A DNA stretch of 64,000 nucleotides from NCBI GenBank assembly GCA_024663395.1, contig JANFAH010000009.1, positions 558,001-622,000 on the forward strand, in the 5' to 3' direction. The notes under the pieces are model-generated. The model was not told the DNA's origin and ran no database searches. It saw nothing but the letters and a program-made list of their open reading frames with translations. Both the position numbers and the translations under genes were made by a program. Shown here in pieces: positions 33,788 through 44,436 of this stretch. The first letter of the stretch is position 1. Every line of letters starts with the position of its first letter. The DNA comes from Pisolithus tinctorius. Taxonomy: Eukaryota > Basidiomycota > Agaricomycetes > Boletales > Pisolithaceae.

Positions 33788-35257
33788 TTACACCAGGAAA
33801 TTCGGCGCCTTGAGTCGCTCCATCAGGCGGTAAAGGTCTGCTACCAAATACAAACTTCCAGCAAGTACTGCAAGGTGTTCTCCGCCCTCATCCCGGATTT
33901 TATTTGCTTGAAGTTCGGTCCACTCAAGAGCCCGCTGCAGCTGGTTATCTACAGGATCATCGTCTTGCGTAGCCCACACATCTGCATTCGGGACGAGACC
34001 TAAGACGGCCGCTCGCAACGCCGATGGGGCAACAGATTTGACCCACGGCATGCCGTCCGGAGGGTGAAATCGCAGCACGGCGACGCTTACTGTCACAGGT
34101 TTGCTTGTTCGGCAGCGTGGTGGCAGCAGCGGGAACAGGGTCTGCTCAGGTGTTTTAGGCGGTGAATGGGAGAGTGCGAGGATATACGTGATGTGTAGCG
34201 TCCGTGAGAGTGACGGGATGTGCGTGATGAGATTAGATATGTAAGAAGCGAGTGCTTCTGAAGAAGCAGGGTTGTGAGCTCCGTCGACGAGTAAGACCAA
34301 AGGATCCCCGATTGATCCTGGTGTGACAGGACGAGGCATGGTATGGAAGGATAGTCTTCCTGGCCATGAAGCACATTCAATCCCTGCACGAACGGTCTCC
34401 GGGGTGATCGCATGTATTAGTTCTGGTAAAACTGCTGCACAGGACGAGTCCCTTAACAGGAGTGAGATAACAGTCAAAGCCAGTGATAAGTTATGGAGTT
34501 GATGTGTTCCGTGTAGCGGCAGCGTGGCGCGGATCGGAGAACCGAAGGCATCCGATGTAAATTCGACATTTTGTCCACGCGGCGGGATGAATGGCGACGA
34601 TGAAAGCGAAATGGATAGATCATCGCTCCCAACAGATTTTACTGGTATACTGCGAACGAAAGTTCCGCCATGTTGAAGGACAACCTCCTCTGCCACTGAT
34701 CCAACCGAAGAATCTCTCTGGTGACCCAAAATGAAGGGTTTTCCCTGCCGTGCGATGGCAGCCTTCTCCCGGGTGATCAGGTCGACAGTTGCTCCGAGGA
34801 ATGCTTGATGATCCAGATCTACGGCAGTCAAGGCAGAGACCAAGATACATTCGTCCGGTATAACATTTGTTGCGTCCAGTCGACCACCCATACCAACCTC
34901 CACGATTGCAATGTCGACCGCTGCTCTCTCGAAGACCAATAGCGCAGTCACGGTCAACAACTCGAAACTACTGGCCCTGGCATTGATCTGCTCGTTGGCT
35001 TGCTCAACTTGTGTTCTACATTCGTGATATAGTTCCAGGGTGACAGGGTCATTATTGATAGTAATGCAGTCGTAAATAGAAATGAGGTGGGGGCTGTTGA
35101 ATTTGCCGACCTTGAAGGACGAGGCCCGAAGAATGGATGCAAGCAAGCACGCCACACTACCCTTTCCGTTGGTCCCTGCAACATGTATTGAGGGTCGCTT
35201 ATACGAAAATTGAGAGGCCAAACGGCGAACGCGTTCCAGGGTGAGATCGATGGTCAT
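33788..35257 (-). CDS. FOL3: Dihydrofolate synthase (FolC/Mur-ligase family)
   Basis: Intronless minus-strand frame of 489 aa. The N-terminal ATP-binding site reads HVAGTNGKGSVACLLASIL, a Mur-ligase P-loop. Next come FNSPHLISIYDCITINN, the metal and substrate region VEVGMGGRLDATNVI, and ALTAVDLDHQAFLG. The C-terminal domain has DGAHNPASSEALA. This set and the length fit fungal FOL3, which adds the first glutamate to dihydropteroate; the mitochondrial or cytosolic polyglutamyl synthase is longer, so FOL3 is preferred. The gene is divergent from the MYND-finger gene with only 238 bases between start codons, which suggests a shared promoter region. Confidence 0.9.
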   Translation of the reverse strand: MTIDLTLERVRRLASQFSYKRPSIHVAGTNGKGSVACLLASILRASSFKVGKFNSPHLISIYDCITINNDPVTLELYHECRTQVEQANEQINARASSFELLTVTALLVFERAAVDIAIVEVGMGGRLDATNVIPDECILVSALTAVDLDHQAFLGATVDLITREKAAIARQGKPFILGHQRDSSVGSVAEEVVLQHGGTFVRSIPVKSVGSDDLSISLSSSPFIPPRGQNVEFTSDAFGSPIRATLPLHGTHQLHNLSLALTVISLLLRDSSCAAVLPELIHAITPETVRAGIECASWPGRLSFHTMPRPVTPGSIGDPLVLLVDGAHNPASSEALASYISNLITHIPSLSRTLHITYILALSHSPPKTPEQTLFPLLPPRCRTSKPVTVSVAVLRFHPPDGMPWVKSVAPSALRAAVLGLVPNADVWATQDDDPVDNQLQRALEWTELQANKIRDEGGEHLAVLAGSLYLVADLYRLMERLKAPNFLV

Positions 35258-35495
35258 CTAGCTCGTTCCACTCGATACCGCGGTGAAACGCAGAGACAAA
35301 ATTTCTGGTCACGTGAGCAGCCTCCAGCCATAGCTGTACATGGTATGACCATTTCACCGGAGTGCCCTGTTATGTTTTGGCTGGTCAACCCAAATTATAA
35401 AACAGTTTCCTTCAAGGTGCAGGGCTTACTGCAAGTTGACTCCGTATTCCTTACTGGTCCGCATCCTTGGCTGAGAGTTGCCAGAACTATTCAAA
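35258..35495. promoter_or_regulatory. Divergent promoter of FOL3 and the MYND-finger gene
   Basis: 238 bases lie between two divergent start codons. No TATA box of standard form is obvious and no other feature is seen. Confidence 0.4.
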
Positions 35496-37664
35496 ATGCC
35501 CGTACTCGATGAGGCGGTGAAGGTGGGACTCCCTGACTGGCTTGGGTTTTACGTTCTCAATCGAGTTCTTTATAGACCGCCATTGACGAACTTGCGAGTG
35601 GCTCAGTGCAAGCAGTTTCCACCCTCACGCTTATGGTCCTACGGGACAAATGCTCCTTTGTCCAGTTCCAGTGGATCGCCACAGCATTCTATGAGATCCT
35701 CAATTCTGGGCGTCTGCAGCGCGCAAAGGAAGAAAATGCCAAGGACCAAAGTGTTCATCCGACCTTACAGGTTATGGCGCTCAGAAGTTTGGCTTGCATC
35801 GTCCCCGAGGGGGCCTTGCAGGAGGCCGAAGCAAAAGAAACTTGTGATGCGCTGCTGATCCATTGGCCTTCCATCCTTGAATGGATTCTGTATCTCAAGA
35901 GCGACTACGTCGATCGAAGCTGCATCGATGTCGCGTTTCGCGTGCGTGCGAAACGATCCATAGTCGACTTCATCGGCCTTATCCTTCACGCCGATCTACG
36001 TCCAATCGTCCCGACAATGTTTCAATCACCTGGCCTCCTTTACACGCTTACCTCCCTGTGGCGCCTGGAGGTGGAAGACCCCAATTTCAGCTGTTGCAAC
36101 GATGGTAAAGATGAGATGGCCCCCGTATACTGCACGCCAGGCATCTTGGACTGCTGGCAGGCTATCTTCATGCACACCGAAGGTTGGAGTTGGGATGATC
36201 TTGTTGCCCTATTTGATAACGACGGAGCCTTGCTTGCATCAACTGCGCTGGCTCACCTTAGGCACGACATCGCACAGGTCCCCATGGATTACGACCGCAT
36301 CATCTGCGACATCCATTTGATGACCACTTTCTCTATTAAAGAATCTGTCTGTATGGGCCTGCTCAAGCAGGGTTCTATGCCGACCGTGGTGTCTCTGATG
36401 TTCTCCCTCGCCCGCTCTAATGAACTCCCCCCCGACGCTCCTCCTCTTGTGACAAAGGCATTGTCCTATGCCTGTTGGTATATTCGCTCATACGTGGAAG
36501 GTGGAGATGGGTTGACATGGATTACACAAGTGATCAAAGCCGGACTCTTGGAGGCGCTTCTCCTCGTTGAGCCCTGGATGAAATACTTGCCGGACCCAGA
36601 TGATTGGGAGCCATTGCAAGAGCTTTATGGGGAGATTTTCCCAAAATACTCTATACACCGCCCCGTGCTAGAGTTATTGGCCAAGGCTCACAAGGACATT
36701 GAAGCCGCTGGTTTGCCTGAAAAAATGCAGAAGGATACACTAGTGTCGGTGGCATGGGGAGATTTCGATGGTGCTCTTCGTTCAAGGTTGCCACTCCTGA
36801 CCAAAGACGGTACAATTAACTACTGGTGTCAAAACGTCAAGGTGATCTCATCATATACTGGTATATTCTGGGCTATTGACCAAATCGTAATCGCGTCACT
36901 GCTCAGTGCGGTAAATCGCGGCCCGCTGCGGAGTTTAAACAGTGCACGGGTTGCCTCCAGGTTTACTACTGCAGCAAGGAATGCCAAAGCCTCGATTGGA
37001 AATATGGGGGACACCAAAATTATTGCCATACCATCCAGAAGCGACGTGCTCGTGAGTCTGCATGCTTTCTGCGACATGTCATCTTCCCTGACTGCAACCG
37101 GTCCTAGATGGTGCTATCACTCACATGTCTTCAAAGGACTATCGCCTCTTTGACGCCGTTATTCTTAGTGATCTCGCCTGGCTCCGGCCAAGAGTCCAAG
37201 CACTGATAGCTGCACACCCGGGTATTCTCATTTCCATTCACTCTGACTACACGGAGTGGCCATCACACCACACTATCGAACCTTTGCCAGAAACAGCTCA
37301 GCCGCCAACCTGCGGTTGCGACATGTTTCTGCATTCCAAATGGTGTGACATGGTTGAACTGGCGCGCAGGTCAACATCGCCTCGTGTCCTCATCCGTTCT
37401 TTCATTCCCTGTGGAATATACCCCAAGGTTAAGCTCCAAGTCAGGTCGATCGAGACGATGGGCTTGGACGATAGGAGCATCAGTTCGGTCGATACCGACA
37501 ATACGTTTGAACACGTGTACGAGTGCTCAAACGTTGGGTTGAGCTTTATGGACGGCGCGTTCCCGGAGGTAAACAAAAAGGAGAGGGAATTGTTATCTCC
37601 AGAAGGAGCTGCAAGAGGGACACCGAGTGCTTTGGCCCCCGCATGTAGTTCATGTGCTGCATAG
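35496..37664 (+). CDS. MYND-type zinc-finger protein
   Basis: Four exons, 35496-35522, 35576-36841, 36907-37051 and 37108-37664, give 664 aa. The first join makes MPVLDEAVK run into TAIDELASGSVQAVSTLTL. Residues 1-430 form an all-helical solenoid-like region. The MYND finger follows at about 430-470: CQN at the end of exon 2, then CGKSRPAAEFKQCTGC, YYCSKECQSLDW and HQNYCH, which supply the Cys/His ligands. The last intron (GTGAGT donor, GGTCCTAG acceptor) is needed to avoid a stop. The C-terminal region includes DAVILSDLAWLRPRVQAL. Basidiomycete genomes hold many such helical-MYND proteins of unknown role; MYND fingers mediate protein contacts with proline-rich partners. No SET domain is present, so it is not a SMYD methyltransferase. 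Confidence 0.85.
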
Positions 37665-37765
37665 AGGATCGGCAATTCTCAACGTAGGCTTCAATGGATC
37701 TACGATACGATGTTCTAAATGTTGGTGGTGTACATGATATGCACATATGTAATATGACTAGATTC

Positions 37766-39017
37766 CTAACTCCCCTTCCGAAGAACATACATAAAGTAAT
37801 GAAACGCTTCCCCCAGTGTCTTGATTTCCAACTTCGTGTTCGAAGCATGTTCGCCCATCAAAAACCGCTTTCGGAAGTGGGGTTGGCCGAACGTAATGTA
37901 GATAAAAGACCCAGTTGTCCGCAGAACCCTGGGTAGCAGGCAGGCCGCAGCATGACATGGCAGTGTCAGTTCTTCTGTCTTCCAAAACGTAATGCGGTAG
38001 GAGATCTTTACCGCAGCACTCCCGATACCTCTGCTACGCAATCTTTGACAACTTGCTCAGGTGGATTCTGTGTGAGGGTCAGAACAACCGTGCCCACTCA
38101 GGTACACCTATGGTTGAGAAACCTACCCAGACATCGGTGGAGGACGTCATCATGGCATCCATGGTGCCTGACGAAGGATTGGATTTTCCAAGGGAATCAC
38201 AAAGCATATGCGGAGAGTACGGAAATACCTTTGTCAATGGCAACATCAAAGGAAGAGTCGGGAAACGTCAGCGAACGCACGTCCATTTCGAGCCCTTTGT
38301 CGGTCATAGTCATCAACATGAAGAAGACATTCACCGGTACCGTTTGTTCGTGAGCAAAAGAGAGGTCATTGAAGTTAATGATTGAAAATGATCCTCACAT
38401 TGCATTTCAGGCCTTGTTTCGCTATTTCTTTCCTGCATCTTCTCGATCACGACGGCAGAATACTTATGAGGTTGGGATATCCGGCACAATCAGTTATCAG
38501 TTCTCGGATTCAGAAATGAACGGCTCAAGCTTAAACGGGTACTAACATCCACATTAACGATGTTCTTGTACCCATCATCCCACATCTATGCATGGTTCCC
38601 TCCGTCAGTCGACTATCGAGGACAGACCACGGGCGCATGATACACGCACATCTTCTGAAAACCTAGAATTTCCACACCCCAGCATCAGTATTCTCGCTGA
38701 CTTATCCGGGATAAGGGTGCGAATGTCGTCCGCAAGATCTGCATAGGATTTAAACCAGTCGAATGTGTCATCTGGAGTTTCACTGAGGCAACAGGTGGTC
38801 GCCGTCACGTTTATTCCGTTTTCATTTTATTTTCGAAAGTGTAGTCGCTATGTTAGTCGCCTAGGAGGCGTGCTTGGCAGCCATAACACTCACTCCGAAT
38901 ATCTTGAATTCCTATGCTCCGCCGGATCTGATTACGATGTGATCGGGGTTGACGAGCGTGGAGTACTCACCAGTACTCTTGTGTACCATATTCCCGGTTG
39001 TTCTGGGGAAGTGTCAT
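37766..39017 (-). CDS. Class I SAM-dependent methyltransferase, METTL13/EEF1A-methyltransferase-like
   Basis: A multi-exon minus-strand gene that short frames would hide. Joined exons give about 210 aa: MTLPQNNREYGTQEYW, then NSRYSDETPDDTFDWFKSY, then ILMLGCGNSRFSED (the SAM-binding motif I), YKNIVNVD, YSAVVIEKMQERNSETRPEM, MDVRSLTFPDSSFDVAIDKG, TMDAMMTS, and finally FIYITFGQPHFRKRFLMGE with the end FHYFMYVLRKGS at 37766. The EYW...RY start, the LGCGNS motif and the DVAIDKGTMDAM motif characterise the METTL13 N-terminal/ECE2-like methyltransferases, several of which modify eEF1A. One join, at the W of PEMQW, uses a GTGAGG donor and AAAG acceptor. The gene converges tightly on the MYND-finger gene (about 100 bases apart). 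Confidence 0.85.
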
Positions 39018-39666
39018 TACGAAGATGCGGTGATAAATTAGAAACGGATACTACTTGACTTCAAGGTCACCTGCGAGACTACCGAAATGGATTGAAGTAC
39101 TAAATCGCGGTCTCGTCTTCGGACCACCGGGACCGTGTGGCACTTCTAAGTCTTTCATAACGAGCTCATAGTAAACATACAGTAAGAGTGCCTACGGTAT
39201 GTACATATGCACAGTGGCTCGAACGTGTTCCGCATACCAAATATGCATGTAGTCCAAGCCCGTCGGAAAGCCTCACCCACCTTACGATCGACTAGGCTGG
39301 GAAGACGTAACGTGTGTATGTGTGAATTGTTCGAGTAACTCGAGTTGCATCGCTTTGCAACTCGTCAACTGTGTCACGGTACTTGCAAGGTCCAGTATTT
39401 AAGGATCCCCAGATTCTGCAAGTAACTGCTGGAAGGAAATGAGCGAAGAGTAGGAGTGATGGCAATCCGGCAGATTTTTGATCGGTAGATGGAAAGAAAG
39501 GAAAGGAGGATCTGGCCGATAATAAAAAATCGTACAGTATGCAAGAAATGTCCCTCAAAATGTGCGAGCATGAAAGGATGTAGGGTGATAAACAACACAA
39601 CACAAGCAACCGAAGAGTCGGATAGATAGTGGGCTGCGGCAGTAGGAGAACGGTGCAAGCGAGTGG
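39018..39666. other. Intergenic spacer, no gene seen
   Basis: About 650 bases between the start of the methyltransferase and the end of the KRE6-like gene, both on the minus strand. Minus frames at 39292-39721 have no family features. The 3' UTR of the KRE6-like gene and the methyltransferase promoter should lie here. Confidence 0.45.
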
Positions 39667-42148
39667 TCAACACGAGTCGGTCAAGCGATTTTGAGGGAAG
39701 CTGTATCCGGCTTGAGCCCACGTCGTGATATTCGGATTTGAGTATGCATTGAGGTGCCTACGTCAACATCGAATTCAGCAGGGGTTCAAAGGGGATAAAA
39801 ATGGTTGTGGTATGAACTTACGCGTTGATATAGTCTGCAGTAGGATAGCTTGGAGGATCGCAGCCAATGGCGTTCTTGAGTCCTTCTCGTTGATATACGC
39901 GAACGTAATCAATATACATTGTAACAGGGAATTGAAGGTGCATGAAGTCCTGTTCCTGGAACGATGCTGAAAGACAGTCAGATGCGCCCGATATCATAAG
40001 TGAGAATAAACCAGACGTACGCGCCATGCCCAGGTTGAAGATTATGTACTACACGAAGTAGTGTGCGTCAGCACCTAAACCATAACACTCCCACCCTACT
40101 CACCATCGGTTCCTCTGGAATCAGTCGGGCACTAATCTGCACAGTCGAGTCTGCTCCAATCGAGTTCGGAGTGATCTTCCACGTTTGGGCACTCTCACTA
40201 TACCACGTGACATAGCCCGAAGCGCGATTACTTGGATTTGACCACCATTCGAACCCATAGGTGGCGTAGCCCTGTCCAGCGTAGTTCTGACTATCAATGT
40301 ACGTCAAGGCAGACGCCGCCTGCTGATAGGGGCCACCGGTGTATGTGTTGAATTGAGTTATGGCAGTGTCGTTGATCGAAGTAGCAGGCGAAGCGTTGTT
40401 GAATTGGTACTGATAGTTATACGGTGCCGTCTGGAAGCTCTGAGATACCTGGCCCTGGAAGACAGAGACGTCGACTTGGGTTTCAAGGATATCAATTTCG
40501 GGCACACCACGGCCAACCGACACACTCGGTCCGGGATGATCACCACCTGGGCATGTACACGAGGATAGACGTTGACCAGGCTGGTAGCTCAATGGTCCAC
40601 CGCCGAGTCCCCCAGTAGCAGCAGCTGCAGGAACACCATTTTGAGTTTGGTTCGGAAGCGTTCCCACGTCGCATGAAGTATAGCTGTAAGGCCAAGTACC
40701 TTCATAACAAATGAGTTGAATATCAAAAGAGGTTAACATGTCACGCACCCTCTGTTGTCCCACCGTATCCTGCGCGACCCTAGTGAAAGGAAAGGAAAGT
40801 TACAGAGGACTACATCCTCCTTAAAGACGACTCACCAAGTTGCCCATCGTCCACGCGCCTGTTCCATAAAATGAGCAAGATGAAACTGAAGAAGGACGAT
40901 AGACTTACCAGGCCACAAACCTGGGGCAAGAGGACTTCCCGGCATGCTCATGCTGACCTCGATATAACCCGTCGTGAAACAAAACTTGTTCCACGATGTC
41001 AGCATGCCTGGACCTCACATCAATCTTCTCGATCTTGGAGTGTTGTTGATGGCGAGTACGTACCACTGACGAAATTTAAGTTGTTTTTAGGTTCCTCGGT
41101 CATCGTGATCATCAGTTTCCCATCCTGAGTCGTGACAGCCTTGAACCATCAATGAGTGATGACGAGTGGACTTTACAGGAAAGGTAAAGACGCACTGAAG
41201 GATAATACCACTCCAAGTCACCCGTAGGCCTGACAAAGAGCAAACCTTTCACTGCTGCACGTGCCTGACCACCCAGCTCAAATGACTTACCAGTAATGCA
41301 GGTTTTCCGCCTCCCAGAACGGATCATCGCCAGGCCAGAACGTGCGCCCATCGGTGTTGAATTCATCACTGAATACGAGCTGATACGTATTACCATCACT
41401 ACCCGTCCGATATAGTGCTGACGATGGGGTATCAGCATCGATCAAGCTAGGCAGCCCAGGTAGGGAGGGAACCTGTCCCGTCACGTTGATTCCTCCCAAG
41501 TTAAAACCAGAAGTCGTCGGGCTCTTTGTCGAGAAATAGTGTATTATCGGATACCCAGCGAATAGCGTTATAAGACCGACGACGAGGACGAACAAAGTGC
41601 CGACATTGGCCCAACCACGTAGGGACCACAAGGTAAAGGAGTTATCGAGGGCTGCATCTTGTACTGGATCAGGATTGTGCAAAGCGTCGTCGAGGTCTGG
41701 GTCCTTTGTGTCCCAGGCAAAAGGGGGCACCGTTGACGAGTTTCCTGCTACACTACTGTTGGGCATTTTCTCGCCTCCTGTTACAGATGACACCTCGGAA
41801 GGGGCGGCGCTGAACCGCGAGCCATTGTTGAATGTGCCCTCGCGCACTGAGGATGGATTGTACTATTTTTTTCTTGCTGTCAACGGGAGTGAGGCCTTCA
41901 GGAGGAAGTGTTGTACTGACTGAGTAGGGACCATATCCAGCACCAATCACACCACTCGCGACACCCTGTGCAATCGCGCCTCTTCCGGTCTGCATCTGTA
42001 CGCTACCTCGTGAGGATGACCTCCCAGGAGGTCTCGATGTGTTGTAGGATGGATGTGAGTTGTGCATGTTCGACGGTGCCTGAGGGCTCTGAGGAACTGC
42101 GTAGTAATCTTGAGCGCTGGGTGGCGGGCGACGTTGTTGAGGTTGCAT
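39667..42148 (-). CDS. Beta-glucan synthesis-associated protein, KRE6/SKN1 family (GH16-like)
   Basis: Multi-exon type II membrane protein. The cytosolic N-terminus is Gln/Pro/Ser-rich ([18 protein letters not shown]). A splice with a GTACAA donor joins GYGPYSV to [18 protein letters not shown]. One transmembrane helix follows ([18 protein letters not shown]). The lumenal GH16-type domain shows [19 protein letters not shown], then [34 protein letters not shown] (the E-I-D-x-x-E catalytic strand) and [12 protein letters not shown]. The tail PTADYIN joins [19 protein letters not shown] and ends LTDSC at 39667. KRE6 and SKN1 act in the secretory pathway and are needed for 1,6-beta-glucan in the cell wall. 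An upstream in-frame Met at 42214 is possible, but MQPQQRR is preferred. All family landmarks are intact. Confidence 0.92.
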
Positions 42149-42319
42149 GGACCTGGTTGGGAGTGAGGAGGCACTGGAACGACCGCCTCTGCCACGCACG
42201 ACGACGACCCACACAGAAACTTACAGACGGCACAGCCCAGCTGCCAAGTAGCCGCACCTTGGCCTATCCTCTTTCTCACGGTCCGATATCACTACACTAC
42301 ATTTGATACACTCTAGTAA

Positions 42320-43828
42320 CTACATGTTCATCCTAACTACGGTGCCGCTCCCTGAGTTGCCATCGAAGACGAAAAAGTTGGCTATTGGTGCCTCGCGCGC
42401 AGCAAGCGCTTTTAGAATGTCCTGTGCCAACAGCCCCCCTACCACCGCACAGACAGGTGAAAATTCATGCGAGGCAGACCTGCAAACAGATCTGTAACAT
42501 GGCATTAGCGTCCCTGTCTTGGCCACGATTAAACAAAACCCCGTACTCGATCAATTCCGAGGGCATGGTGGGGAGGACTTGCGAGTTCACCTCAGCCTCC
42601 GCTAACATTGCATTGGCGATAGAGAGTAGTTCCGGAGTGGCGTCAACACTGTTAGGAACTTTCCCGTCTTTCGTTTTTTGGTCCTCCCAAAGTGCTGGAG
42701 GGAACTCAGCCGGGGAACAATCTACACTATGGTGTACGTACCTAGTATAGCGTACACAGCAGCTGGATTGAGCTCCTTGGTCTGCCTCTTCGTCAGACCT
42801 GACCATCGATGGCGCAGCGCCATGTGCAGGGGTGAATATATTTGGCTGGTTTTCACACTCCTCGGCCCGTCACCCTGCGCAGAACGATCACTGCCACGTA
42901 CATGGTTGGAGTGGAAACCGCAGTAAGCACATCACCGCCCGAGCAAACCTAGTCCGGAAAGAGGCTACTTACGGTGCAATGTAATCATGCTTAAGCAAGT
43001 CACAAAATATGTATCCCAATAGACCGAATGTCCCCCCGGCATAGAAGGGCTTGCCGAATCGTCGGCAGACTTCATTTATCCGGATCTCCAGTGCCAGTGA
43101 TGTCAGCTTCCATTTCTACACCGGACAGGATCCATTAAGCAACTCACTCACCAATCCTTCACAATGCCAATCTGTCACGCACACCAGGTCAACACTCATG
43201 ACTAATGCATCCAGCGATTCCCGTTCCAAAAGGGTGTGGTGCTTCATCGTTTGTACTGTCACCAACGGGTTGAGGCTCTCTATCCGCGCCTTGGCAGCTT
43301 CGACTTTCTGTCGTATGGTGTTACCGAAAAGTATGACCACATTGACGAATGTGAAAAGCGGAAGACTAGTGGTGAATTGTAACACACACCTTCTTTCCGA
43401 CGTCCTCTTCCCGGAAGAAAAATCCAGCTCCAAGGTCCTCGTCCGTGACTTCGTCCGAATCAACGAGAACGAGCTTCCCAATTCCAGCAAGGACAATATT
43501 CTTGATAGCTTCCGTCGCTGTCCCACGTAGCCGCACGATCAGAATGGTGGCATTTCGCATCCTGCGGGTAATAGTATTCAATTCCAGTTAGTGGGTGGAT
43601 TCCGAAGGGCTTAGCGAGAACCAGGAGTAGGTGTCGAGTAGAAGCTCACCGTTGTTGTGCCTCGAGTCCCCATAAACGTATCTGTCGATCATACACCGCA
43701 GCCTCATCTACAACACTTATTAGCAACACAGTAGAGAGCAAAAGCTTTGACGAAGAAACCTTGCCTTCAGTGATCTGCACGGGGTTACCTTTAGCCCCGC
43801 CCTCGGGCACTGTGTCGGAAAACGACAT
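42320..43828 (-). CDS. AOS1: SUMO-activating enzyme subunit AOS1 (SAE1)
   Basis: Multi-exon minus-strand gene starting MSFSDTVPEGGAKGNPVQ at 43828. The ThiF/E1 adenylation fold is clear: EAAVYDRQIRLWGLEAQQR, then ILIVRLRGTATEAIKNIVL, GIGKLVLVDSDEVTDEDLG, and REEDVGKK continuing into KVEAAKARIESLNPLV. FGKPFYAGGTFGLLGY and the C-terminal FSPVCAVVGGLLAQDILKAL follow, with the end FVFDGNSGSGTVVRMNM at 42320. There is no catalytic-cysteine domain, which is expected because AOS1 works as a heterodimer with UBA2. AOS1 is favoured over ULA1 or UBA5 by RQIRLWGLEAQQR and the C-terminal VVGG..AQ block. It ends only about 170 bases before the KRE6-like start on the same strand. Confidence 0.88.
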
Positions 43829-44436
43829 CGTTATTCTGTAGTAAAATGGCCAGTATAAGTCGTTCAGCGGCCTGATGGGGTCACCTTAAAGAGTTCCTCG
43901 ATCGAAAGCCGGCTCAGGCGCGTGCGCGGTGGCAGTGCCGGGCATCATAACAGCAGTATTTCCAATTCCGGGAGTCAACAGACGGAGCAAGTACTATAAC
44001 AACATCCTTCAATTACGATGTTTATATACTACAGCGAGAACGATTGCTATGCACAAGCCATCTTTAGACTGTGAACCACGCATCTAACGCACATCATCCC
44101 ACGTCCAACCACAATGCACAGTGAGGATGAGCCATTACCGAGAACTACGGGAACTATGGATACATAGGCATGAACAGATTAATAAGCTCGAGCAAGGTCC
44201 TTGGTTACTTCGTCGCCCAGTTGAGCTGTCGGCGACGGCAAATGGAAAGGGGACACAAGGAAGAGAACCACATGGCAGCGAAACACCAGAATTTTAAATG
44301 AGGACAGGAACAGTAATATAAGCAACTAATAACGAATCTGAATTTGAACGTATCAAATAGGATACTAACCGCAAGAAAAAGGGTTTGACATTAGGAAGCC
44401 AAGCATATAGGTGTTATCACCGAGGGAATTATCCAG
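43829..44436. other. Intergenic spacer, no gene seen
   Basis: About 600 AT-leaning bases between two minus-strand genes, holding the AOS1 promoter and the 3' UTR of the transcription factor. No frame, repeat or RNA gene was identified. Confidence 0.5.

Noticed and set aside
38605..38808. Short minus frame as a broken methyltransferase fragment
   Set aside because: At first it looked truncated, but flanking exons with proper introns restore the full methyltransferase from 39017 to 37766.
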